In this document: in pieces, positions 1-8,452 of the stretch
Layout: every line of letters starts with the position of its first letter
How positions within the stretch are numbered: the stretch's first letter is position 1
NCBI GenBank assembly: GCA_001931905.2
Contig: MSJI02000469.1
Span: 1 to 31,470 of the forward strand
Reading direction: 5' to 3'
Length of the DNA: 31,470 nt
Source of the DNA: Cladosporium sp. IMV 00045
Lineage: Eukaryota > Ascomycota > Dothideomycetes > Cladosporiales > Cladosporiaceae
The notes under the pieces: generated by a model
Database searches by the model: none
Seen by the model: the letters and a program-made list of their open reading frames with translations, nothing else
What the model was told of the DNA's origin: nothing
Translations under genes and position numbers: made by a program

Positions 1-154
1 CAAATATGCAGTCGGCGAAAGCATCCTGTCCGGCCAGGGGCAAGCAAGGGAAAAGCTCCTTGAACTCGGAAGAAACTTGTCTTCTCAAACTGCCCGTCAT
101 TCTCATCAGAAGGCGGAGCGAATGAATACCCGTGGGACATTGCAGACGGCGGAG

Positions 155-187
<33 letters not shown>

Positions 188-317
188 AAATATGGTTATC
201 CTCATCCGCATTCAATCATCCGACAAATATAGCATAGCATTGTATGGTATTGACAAATTCCCTTTTCCTGTCCCTTTTCCCCAAAAATTCCAAACATATT
301 TGTTAATCCAATTGATT
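1..317. other. Left-edge non-coding stretch with poly-A tract
   Basis: No credible coding sequence is seen here. The stretch lies downstream of the minus-strand wall-protein gene that ends at 318 and probably contains its 3' UTR and polyadenylation region. It holds a long homopolymer A run (155-183) and AT-rich sequence after it. Confidence 0.5.
155..183. repeat. Homopolymer A run, 29 nt
   Basis: An uninterrupted run of 29 A (T on the minus strand) lies about 135 bp past the stop codon of the minus-strand gene. It could be a genuine simple repeat, or its length could be affected by slippage in sequencing or assembly. Confidence 0.9.
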
Positions 318-1508
318 TTACGCCAATACTCCCAAGAGTCCAATAACGCCCCCCAAACCCACCGCCACCTCCCAGAACAAAACTCTCACGGCAGCGCCGG
401 CGCTGTCGGTCTGCTCGGCCGGCGCTTCGCCCGCTGTCGTGGCGGGCCCTGCGGATCCGTCTGAGTCGTTGCTGCCCTCGTTCGTCTCCTGCGTACTACC
501 GCCACCGCTCCCGCCCGTCGTAGCGGTGGGATTCGATCCCGTGCCCGTCGCTTGTCCGCCGGATATTGTCGAGCCCTCTCCGCTTCCTGCATCGCTTCCG
601 CTCGTCGGCGCGGGCAGGAGACGTCCATCGCTTTCCGTCATGGGGATGGCATTGCCGTTCAGCACGAGAGATTCTCCCGAGGGGGAGAGCGAGATTGTCT
701 TCCCTGAGATTGTGATTGCGGAGCCGCCGGCGGTTATGGGCGTGTTGGCTATGATGAATGTGGGGGCTGGCGAGTCCTGCGAGTCGTCGTTGTCGGGGTT
801 GCTGGTGGGTGAAGTCTGGTGTCCATCCTGCGTTGGAGATGCCCCGCCACCGCCACTCTCTCCTCCTGGGGTGGTGAGTGAGATGGCGGGGATATCTGCG
901 TGGGCTGTGGAAGTTGCGCCGGGGCTGTCATTGTCGGTCGTGGCGGGGTTTTTGGTGGTTTCGGAAGGAGGCTTGTCGAGTTCCGAGCCGGGATTTTCCA
1001 GGTGTGGGAATTTCGGTTTGGCGGACGGACTGCCACTGGTGGTCGTCTCTCCTCCACCCGGTAAGACCAAAGTAGAGCCCTCATGCTCAATATGGGCGCT
1101 GGGAGCGATGGTGATGAACGTCGTCTTGCTCGTGGCCGTGACTACGGGAATGACAAGCGAAGGGTCCCATGTCACTCCGGATTCAGGCACTTCCAGTGAA
1201 AGCTGAGTAACCTGCGTTATTGGCGAAGAATACGTCTGTTGAGGGAATTCCGGGACGTCTAGGGAAGAGGCGGATTGTTGCGTGACCGGCGCGAAGATCG
1301 TGAACCACCCTTCCTCCTCAGGAGTGGAGGAGGCTGTCGTTGTCATCGTCTCGTTCTGCCATGATTGGGACGACACTGTGCCCTATCGTCAGTATCATTG
1401 TCAACCTACAGGGAAAGAAAACCCCCGGGTCAACCTACCCTCTGCTGAAGCCCCATCCACACCCAACACCGCAATCGCGAACAATGCCACTTCGAGCACG
1501 CCCACCAT
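318..1508 (-). CDS. Secreted Ser/Thr/Gly/Pro-rich protein, probable GPI-anchored cell-wall protein
   Basis: Two exons are inferred: 1508-1439 and 1375-318, with a 63-nt intron (1438-1376). The intron starts GTAGGT, has a CTGAC branch-like motif and ends CACAG; the join restores a GTG valine codon. The product is about 375 aa. Exon 1 encodes M-V-G-V-L-E followed by a hydrophobic core (ALFAIAVLGV) and DGASAEG, a textbook signal peptide. The middle is low complexity, rich in Ser, Thr, Gly and Pro, as expected of an O-glycosylated surface protein. The C-terminus ends in a short polar spacer (TDSAGAAVR) and a hydrophobic tail (VGLGGVIGLLGVLA) with no cytoplasmic residues, which is typical of a GPI-attachment signal. 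No enzyme domain is seen. The role is inferred as a wall or adhesion-type surface protein; family identity is unknown. The structure depends on the predicted intron, because the downstream ORF alone would start at a GTG. Confidence 0.72.
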
Positions 1509-3060
1509 CTTCCAAAAATCCTCCGCCGTGTTAAGCAATTTTGGCTTGAAGAGAGAGGGCAAGAAGGGTCCCGAGGATGCAAGCCTCTCAATGCCCAGAA
1601 AGCGCCAACCGAGAGGGGAATACGAGCGAGCGAGCGAGCGAAGAAGAAGCGCGTCCGCGCCGTATCTTGTTTAAGCGAGAGTAGACAGACTGCCAGCAGA
1701 TAGTGTTGCAGTTTAATTTTCCCGCCTTGGTGCTTTCGGAAGCCTGATAGATAACGGTGTCTCCTAGAACGATAATAATATGGCTGTCGCGATTTCTGCG
1801 AAAGCAAAATACGCACAACGTCTAGCAGGCCAGGAGAGCAAAAAAAGCGAAGGAAAGTTGAAAAAGGACTTACACGTCCTATAGGTGGAAAGAAAAGTGA
1901 AGAGCAACCTTACACACCGGAGGCATGGCTCAGCTCGTATAACGGCCGAGGAGGCGATCCTGCGTACAAGGAAGATGCCATGCCTCGCAGGGTCTGGCGC
2001 AGTAGTAGTTCTAAAGTGCAGTCTCTGGTTCCTGCGCCTTCTTGTGCGATTACACTTTTTCGCAAGTTCAGACTTCAATTGAATTAAACCTCTGTCTCTC
2101 AACGGACCGCAGACACAGGAACACGAGCGCACGGCTTGTTCCTCCTACTTGATGACACAAAATGTCGGGTTGACCGTACGGTTTCCTTTTTTAAGGGAAC
2201 TCTGGTCCGGCGCGGAGGGCGGTGTTGGGATTGGCAACTTGGGGAATCCTTCGCTGCGTTTTCAGCTGGTGCTTGGCGGACGCGCCGATCCAAGGTTTGC
2301 TATACTTTTCGCATCGGTGAACGCCGCATAGGACCGATTTGGGCTTAGGTCGGTGGTGGAGGATTGGAAGGAACCGCTAGGATTAATGAGTATCATATGA
2401 TAATGCTTCGAGGGGCCTTACGATTTGATTGGCTATACAAAGTGCCGTTCGTGAATATACTCTACATTCTCTTGTAACGAGCAATTCAGTGGTTGGAAGC
2501 CCATCGCCCTGCATGTCCACGACGGCACAGGGCATTGAGAACTTGGCAGGATGTCTTTCAGTCGAGTATATGTGCGGGATCATTTCTGATAAGTACATAC
2601 TATATACAGAGTGATGTTACATATGTGTTGGATTGGAGAAATCCCATCCTTGAAACATACACTCGTCGGCCGAGTAGAACAAGAGAAGATTCTCGAAGGC
2701 CCTTCGAAATACATATGATGGCAATGTTGACCGTAAGCATTAGCTTTCTTGCCAGGAGAGGACCAGGCATTGCGATCGCTCAGATTGTGATGACGCTGTT
2801 CGCCACCAGGATCTGTAAATATGTTTCTTCACTCCCTCTGCCGGGATATCACCGTGCAATTCGTGGCGTGACCCAGCTCGAAGCAAATTGGAACCGGGAG
2901 AATTGACGGTATGCTGTCCCTTCGGAGCGGAGGAATCGGCGGCCGCGTCTGCATCCTACGTCTCAAGACCTCAAGTCAAGAGCATTGCGACGGTATGCTC
3001 GAAAGCACATTCGCACCCACGTCGCTGATGAGCCTCGCCGCCTGGAACTGTAAAGAGTAA
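1509..3060. other. Intergenic region, no supported gene
   Basis: About 1.55 kb separates the wall-protein gene from the sulfotransferase-like gene, both on the minus strand. It should hold the promoter and leader of the wall-protein gene and the 3' end of the next gene. Only short overlapping ORFs in several frames occur, without family resemblance or consistent splice sites. A CGAG microsatellite (1623-1641) and a 12-bp perfect palindrome TATCATATGATA (2391-2402) are present. Confidence 0.5.
1623..1641. repeat. CGAG tetranucleotide microsatellite
   Basis: Four to five tandem copies of CGAG are followed by an AAG run. The position, just upstream of the signal-peptide exon on the minus strand, suggests it lies in the 5' leader of the wall-protein gene. 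Confidence 0.75.
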
Positions 3061-3912
3061 TCAACAGTAGCCAGCTCTGTAGCACACCTCCGAGCAAGCA
3101 GTCTCAATGATATCGATGGCGCTCCAGATGAAACTCAAGACCGCACGCACGCTGGGCTGCTTCTTCTCGTAGAACCAGTAAGACGTCTGTTCTTCCAGCC
3201 TGGTGATGGTCCATCCCCAAAGCCAGTGCAGCCAGCCGATCACATCAATCGAGCCATCGCGCCAGTGCGCCGCGGTATTGCTGCGCGGGAACGGCGTGCT
3301 CGACACCACACCGCCAGGGCAGCCGACAAAATCGCACAGCAGTGGCCAGTTGGCGTCGCCGTCGTCGACTTTCAGTTCTAGGTAGCGCTCGGGCTTGTCG
3401 GCGAAGAACTCACGCACGCGCGCCGTGTGGTTGGTGTACGACTGGCGGATGGTCTCCTCGTTGCCGTCGAACGTGACCGCGCCGTAGAAGTGCGAGTAGC
3501 CGATCCACTTGCCGCGGCCGACGTGGCGGCGCATCGACTTGAGCCAGGTGGCGTCGTCCTTGCGCAGGCTGAGGATGAACTTGGAGTCCGGGTACATCTC
3601 CGCCATCTCGCGGTAGAGGTGCGGCCAGGGCAGGTCCTCGAAGGCGTCGTAGTACTTGGTTTCCTTGATCAGGGGCCCGTACTCGCCGTTGACGTACGAG
3701 TGCACCATGTGGCGGCTGCGAATGTCTTTCCAGCCCAGGCGCTTGTAGCCGATTTGGGCCAGGGCATCACCGAAAGAAGTTGTGCCGGTTTTGGAGAATC
3801 CGATGACGAAGACTTTGGACTTGAGGTTATCTGGTGGTTGACCTAGTTCGGTGCAGATGAGGATGAGGATGGAGAGGAGCAGGACTGGGATGGCGAGGGT
3901 GGAGGCTTGCAT
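3061..3912 (-). CDS. Membrane-anchored P-loop sulfotransferase-family protein
   Basis: This is a single-exon gene of 283 aa starting at an ATG (3912). Residues 6-20 form an N-terminal hydrophobic segment that is probably a signal anchor. Residues 34-50 (KVFVIGFSKTGTTSFGDAL) match the 5'-phosphosulfate-binding P-loop of sulfotransferases. FILSLRKDDATWLKS (about 112-126) matches the 3'-phosphate-binding region with its Arg and Ser. The C-terminal part has YLELKVDDGDANWPLLCDFVGCP, the helix typical of the family, and two further hydrophobic stretches (about 222-235 and 257-270). The family is the fungal Sulfotransfer_4-like group, often automatically called NAD-dependent epimerase or P-loop NTPase-like. 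Members of the wider superfamily transfer sulfate from PAPS to hydroxyl groups; the acceptor cannot be told from sequence. It stands alone between two long non-coding regions, with no biosynthetic neighbours to suggest a substrate. Family assignment is firm, activity is inferred. Confidence 0.85.
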   Translation of the reverse strand: MQASTLAIPVLLLSILILICTELGQPPDNLKSKVFVIGFSKTGTTSFGDALAQIGYKRLGWKDIRSRHMVHSYVNGEYGPLIKETKYYDAFEDLPWPHLYREMAEMYPDSKFILSLRKDDATWLKSMRRHVGRGKWIGYSHFYGAVTFDGNEETIRQSYTNHTARVREFFADKPERYLELKVDDGDANWPLLCDFVGCPGGVVSSTPFPRSNTAAHWRDGSIDVIGWLHWLWGWTITRLEEQTSYWFYEKKQPSVRAVLSFIWSAIDIIETACSEVCYRAGYC

Positions 3913-5868
3913 GATGGGCCGATGTGCGCACTGGAGTGCGGGTTCACCCAGAGATTTGACGACGTCTGTACAGAGAGGCCGTTCAGCGAGTTTGAAAGAA
4001 GATCAGAGGAAATGATCAGAGACACCTACATGGAAGAATACTGACAATAATGGCGTGACGTCCCCTAGCGAATGGCAGGCAACGGTCGGCAGGAAACAAG
4101 CCTTTCTCCCTCGCAAACTCTCAGATCAAAGAACGGGTCCGGCGTGCGGAGCGGGTCTCGGCATCCTGAGCATCTTGTCGACTGAGAGGTGGCTATACAG
4201 ACACATTAATCGAGGTGGGATGCTGTGTGGAGGTATATACCAAGGGGCCGAGAGGTACGTAGGAGGTAGAATACACCTATGGGTAAGCCGCGCCAGCGAG
4301 GAGGCGTGCGTGGCATGGCTGGCGTAAATCACTGGCACATCATCATTGAACGCGGCCGGGATTTGTCGGGGCATCTGGTACTGCGAATCTCGATGGGGAG
4401 ACGCGTGGACAAACATGGCTTGGAGACGTGGAGTAGGGCAGGCTTGAATTGTGGTCAACGGGAGTCGTGTATCTCAATCAGACATGGAGACGGATAGAGT
4501 AGGAGACAGACATGGGACAAAAGGAGAAGCCCTTCTGCTTAGCTGCGAGGGAGTGAAATGCTTGTGAATCTTGATGTCCTGCACGCAAGGGGGTCAAAAA
4601 ACTCATTCATCCACTCCCACGTGCTGCGCAAAGTCAATTAAGCGTGACATCTAACCGCCCAAGGAGGCACATCCTCCTACAAAAGACCGCGCAACAAGAC
4701 TTCTTAATAGTTGCTTGGCTTGACTACTCCTCTACATATGCGTTGCGTCTCGGTATCGGCTCCGTCTAATAACATTCAAGTTACAGACAGATTATGATAT
4801 CAACAGATCTAATCAATGCCCTGGGACGCGTCTCCAAGGCCCTATTGAGCAGGGCAGAAAACAACACGCACGCAGCAGATCGTCCATTCGGCGGATTAGG
4901 TCGCTGTGATGAGCACATCCCTGTGTTTACGCACTTGTGCTCTCCATAGACGTATCACGGTATCACACGGCACTTGGCCGCAACCACAGAGCTTGTTGTT
5001 GTACAGGCTCACCAACAACGAGACGATGCGGAAGTTGTCAGACAGTTGGTACTCTCGGCACCGTCACATTGGAAGGAATCTCGATTGCTCTGGAAGAAAA
5101 CCTGGCACGCCTGGACAAACAAGAGAGCTACCTGCATTAGTACCGCACTTGACGGCATCTCTCCAAGTAAACTGCCTTTCCACCGGGCGAAACTCTCGGC
5201 TATCTTCAGCACAGCTTCGCCACGCCACGCGCACTAACCTCACCGAGCCCAGACCCTCGAAAAACCGTTGCGGACTTTCGTAACATCGAAATTTGGGAAA
5301 TTCCCAGGTTTCATGCCTCCTCGATTCGCAAGCGGTAGCACTTGTGATCGCGCGTACAAGCCCCCCGTTTGCACGCGGCTGTCCGCCTCGGGAGTGTACA
5401 TCTCTGTCAGACAATTTGTCAGATCTCACGTACCGCGCGAAGGTGGTGATCGCAACGGCCAGAACGAACGCCGCCCGACGGTCGTTTGCTCGTGCGCTAC
5501 GTTGGCGGCTGTGGCGCTCCGTCTGCGCTACTTTGCACACGGCGAACCTGGCGGCCGCACCAGAAACTCACGGGCCACTGCCCATGCGTGCCCTGCCCTG
5601 GTGCAGATTTCATTGGCCGCCCCCCTTGTGACATGCTAGGAATCTGGAAAAAGGTAGGTGATCTCGTGTGTCGTCGTCGTCGTGATTGTTCACTTCACAT
5701 GCTTTGATTCCTTTTCATTCTTTCTGCGACTTCACTTTTGAACATTTCTCAAATAACATCTGTTGATTATACTGCCTTTTACGACTTACGACTTGACTTG
5801 ACTTGGGATGGAATGATTGCGTACACTCTGGAGAAACAGCCCCATAGCTCTGCGGGCGATTCGATATC
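3913..5868. other. Divergent intergenic region, no supported gene
   Basis: Nearly 2 kb lies between the divergently transcribed sulfotransferase-like gene (minus) and GT90 gene (plus), so it must contain both promoters. Many short ORFs occur in all frames, the longest about 158 codons on the minus strand at 5064-5540. None shows a recognisable domain, and overlapping open frames around 5000-5640 reflect high GC content. A short CTTGA-type tandem repeat (5781-5807) lies about 60 bp upstream of the GT90 start codon. Confidence 0.5.
5781..5807. repeat. Short tandem ACTTG/ACTTACG repeat
   Basis: ACGACTT occurs twice and is followed by ACTTG repeats directly upstream of the GT90 start, within the likely core promoter or leader. 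Function is unknown. Confidence 0.55.
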
Positions 5869-7440
5869 ATGACAGCCTTCCTCTGGCGAGCGCTGTTTGC
5901 CGTAGTCGTCGTGGTGCTCATCGCTCAGAACATCCTCCTATGGCACTCGTCGGATAAGATTTCTGAGCCCTCTTACTCAATACCGGCAGCTGCACACAAG
6001 CCAGCGAGTAGCAGTGTCACAGACAGCCAGGCGTCTCTCGGAGCAGATCATTCCAGCAACTGGACCTTCCACCCTCTGAAAGATGCAGAGAACTTCGCCC
6101 TTAACCCCCAACAGTGCGATGCTGCTTTCCCGGACCTCTGGTTTGAAATCGATCGAGCAACGTCTTTCTGGAAAGGAACTATCGGACGCTCAATCACGGC
6201 CAACGACACCTCACTAGACTGGCGCGAGGAAGGTGCTTTCAGAGCCTTGATCCACAGAAACCAACTGCGCATCCTGGAAACGAAGGGAATCTTCAGTCTG
6301 GAAGGATCGCAATTCGGTGAGCGAACCGTCGCCGTCTGGCAACAAATCCACCGCGCCCTACTCGGCGCAACAGCAGCAGGCGTGACTCTTCCTTCGATCG
6401 AATTCGCAGTCAGCGTGGATGACCGACCCAACACGCCCGAGGAAGACGAAAATGACACGCACACCCTCTGGTCCTTCTCCCGCCGCTACGAGAACAAAGC
6501 GCACGATCGCGCCTTCGTCATGCCCGATTTCAACTTCTGGTCCTGGCGCGGCGTCGCGGGCTCTTTCACCGAAATGCGCGCCCGCGGCAAAGACCTGGAC
6601 GAGTACATGCCTGACAAAATCCCCAAAGCGGTGTGGCGAGGCGTCGTCTGGACGAACCCAGACGTGCGCGCCCCCCTGCTCGAAGCGACCAAGGGCAAAA
6701 GCTGGGCCGACGTGGTCGAGTTCGACTGGATGACGCGCGCCAACTACATCCCTATGGAGGAGTTCTGCCGCTACGCTTTCCTCGTGCACACCGAGGGGCG
6801 CTCCTGGTCCGGCCGCCTCAAGTACCTGCTCAACTGCGACAGCGTCACCATGATCCACCAGCGCGAGTGGACCGCGCACTACTACTCCCTGCTGAAACCG
6901 GACGGGCCGGAGCAGAATTTCGTGGAGGTGAAACGCGACTTTTCCGACCTCAGGGGGAAGGTCAAGCATTACCTCAGCGACCAGGCGGCGGCGCAGCGGG
7001 TTGCCGATAATGCCGTGGCGACTTTTAGGGATAGGTACCTCACTCTCGCGGCGGAAGCGTGTTATTGGAGGAAACTCATCGAGGGCTGGAATGGGGTTGC
7101 AGAGTCGCCGGAAATTTATGAGGATGTGCAGAAGAACGTCTCGGGGAAAATGGTGACGAAGAAGATGTTGAGGGGCATTGCTTTTGAGGAATTGGTCACG
7201 TTCCGCGCTGAGTGGCCGCCGAAGCCGAAGGAGGAGGACAAGCCTGAGGGAGAAGAGAATGGAGGTGAAGGGAATGGTGGTCATAACGGTGATGAAGGAA
7301 ACGGTGGGGAGGGGAGTGGCGACGAAGGGCATGGTGAGGAGAACGGCGAAGAAGGCAACGGCGGGCAGGAGGGTGGGGAGGAGGGTGTTGAAAACAACTC
7401 GAACGAGGCAGGACACGACACCGAAGGGGAAACCGGCTGA
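5869..7440 (+). CDS. GT90 (CAP10-type) glycosyltransferase, type II membrane protein with acidic Gly-rich tail
   Basis: This is a single-exon gene of 523 aa. Residues about 7-26 (RALFAVVVVVLIAQNILLW) form an N-terminal transmembrane anchor, giving a Golgi or ER type II topology. A low-complexity stem follows, then a catalytic region (about 215-430). It contains DFNFWSWRG, KAVWRGVVWTNPDVR, YAFLVHTEGRSWSGRLKYLLNCDSV and YYSLLKPDGPEQNFVEVK, all hallmarks of the CAP10/DUF821 (GT90) family. CAP10 of Cryptococcus is linked to capsule formation and other members transfer xylose or glucose; the donor and acceptor here are unknown. The last about 69 residues are almost only Glu, Gly, Asn and Asp with a few His and Lys, which is not part of the usual domain and would be luminal. 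The gene is convergent with the DnaJ gene. Family assignment is strong; substrate is not determined. Confidence 0.9.
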   Translation: MTAFLWRALFAVVVVVLIAQNILLWHSSDKISEPSYSIPAAAHKPASSSVTDSQASLGADHSSNWTFHPLKDAENFALNPQQCDAAFPDLWFEIDRATSFWKGTIGRSITANDTSLDWREEGAFRALIHRNQLRILETKGIFSLEGSQFGERTVAVWQQIHRALLGATAAGVTLPSIEFAVSVDDRPNTPEEDENDTHTLWSFSRRYENKAHDRAFVMPDFNFWSWRGVAGSFTEMRARGKDLDEYMPDKIPKAVWRGVVWTNPDVRAPLLEATKGKSWADVVEFDWMTRANYIPMEEFCRYAFLVHTEGRSWSGRLKYLLNCDSVTMIHQREWTAHYYSLLKPDGPEQNFVEVKRDFSDLRGKVKHYLSDQAAAQRVADNAVATFRDRYLTLAAEACYWRKLIEGWNGVAESPEIYEDVQKNVSGKMVTKKMLRGIAFEELVTFRAEWPPKPKEEDKPEGEENGGEGNGGHNGDEGNGGEGSGDEGHGEENGEEGNGGQEGGEEGVENNSNEAGHDTEGETG

Positions 7441-8452
7441 ACATCCAACTCACCCACACTTCAAAACAGAACTTGTCGACGATAACAACAAGGTAACTTC
7501 AATGAGAAGAGCAGCCCTAGCGGCGGTTGCCTACTGCACCACCTTCTCTCCTCCACCAAAGCCAAACCAGATCCCAAAACCCAACATCAGGGAACGAACG
7601 CAATCCCACGCCGCCCTCCAGTCAAAGCACAAGACGTCATCCCGGATCGAGACGCGCCCATCATCATCGGCAGTCTTGTCACAACATACATGTACGCGTC
7701 TCGAGCCATACAACACCAACATTTCCACGAAAGGCATGCCCATGAAAAAGGCACGCGATGGAAAAGACTGGGCCGTAGGGGCAGGCTCGCAACCCGGTAC
7801 ACGGGAAGTCAAGGCAGAATTTCAATTCAATGCAACAGAACAATTGAAAACGAAGATTGGCCAGAACGGCAAAAGGCAAGGTGTGCGCGCCTCGATTGGG
7901 AAATGCGGATCTAAGTCATCATTAACATGAGATTGGGATACCCTCCATTTCCCCATCAAACCGGTGTGCAGAATCGTTGTGAGGGGGACGGAGGAGCGCT
8001 TTGTTTTTCTCGAGAGATATGGCATGGCGTGGCATGGCATTGCATGGTAGTGAATATGTATGCATAGGGATAACTCCATACCAGGAATAATCCTCAATCT
8101 CTCACTCATCACGAAGGATCTCATCACATCAGCCCATCACGTCAAGCTTGAGAAAAAGAAGCGGAAGCAAAAGGATCAAACCCCGTTGAGGGCAATGTAT
8201 ACAAAGAACGAAAAAGAAGATGGAACTGCAAAAAAGTAACGTGTGAACGCTAAATCAACATCTAATGGTATCCCCCCGTCGCACGCAACTGACAATGTGC
8301 CGGCGACGTGAGAATATGACAAAAAGCCCCAAAAATTTTCAGAACGGCAATGTTGGATGCTCGCTTGAATGATTTCTTCTCGTCTTCTCTTCGCTTCTCT
8401 TTTTCCATCATCTTGTCGTTCCGTTTCAACCAGGCTAAATTCCTCTCTCCTC
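7441..8452. other. Convergent intergenic region with 3' ends of GT90 and DnaJ genes
   Basis: About 1 kb separates the two convergent stop codons. Short ORFs are present, including a frame that runs out of the GT90 tail to 7930 and a 93-codon minus-strand frame at 7531-7812. None resembles a known protein. I read it as two 3' UTRs plus spacer. Confidence 0.5.
8020..8047. repeat. Short imperfect GGCATG/TGGC repeat
   Basis: The sequence contains near-tandem copies of GGCATGGC with small variations, within the convergent 3' spacer. It is a minor simple repeat. Confidence 0.5.

Noticed and set aside
529..545. GGATTCGATCCC resembling a tRNA T-loop
   Set aside because: It lies inside the coding repeat of the wall protein and lacks the other arms of a tRNA.
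439..1206. 255-codon plus-strand frame opposite the wall protein
   Set aside because: It is a mirror of the Ser/Thr/Gly repeats; the minus frame has both a signal peptide and a GPI-like tail.
2493..2906. 137-codon plus-strand frame in the 1.5-3.0 kb region
   Set aside because: It has no domain, mixed composition and no promoter or splice support.
5064..5540. 158-codon minus-strand frame in the 3.9-5.9 kb intergenic region
   Set aside because: It has no family resemblance, no plausible splice partners and overlaps equally long frames in other phases.
6358..7416. 352-codon minus-strand open frame across the GT90 gene
   Set aside because: It is antisense to a strongly supported GT90 coding region and has no domain; high GC at third positions keeps the reverse frame open.
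7441..7930. Plus-strand frame continuing from the GT90 tail
   Set aside because: It is the shifted frame of the acidic tail running on into the spacer; it lacks an independent start or domain.
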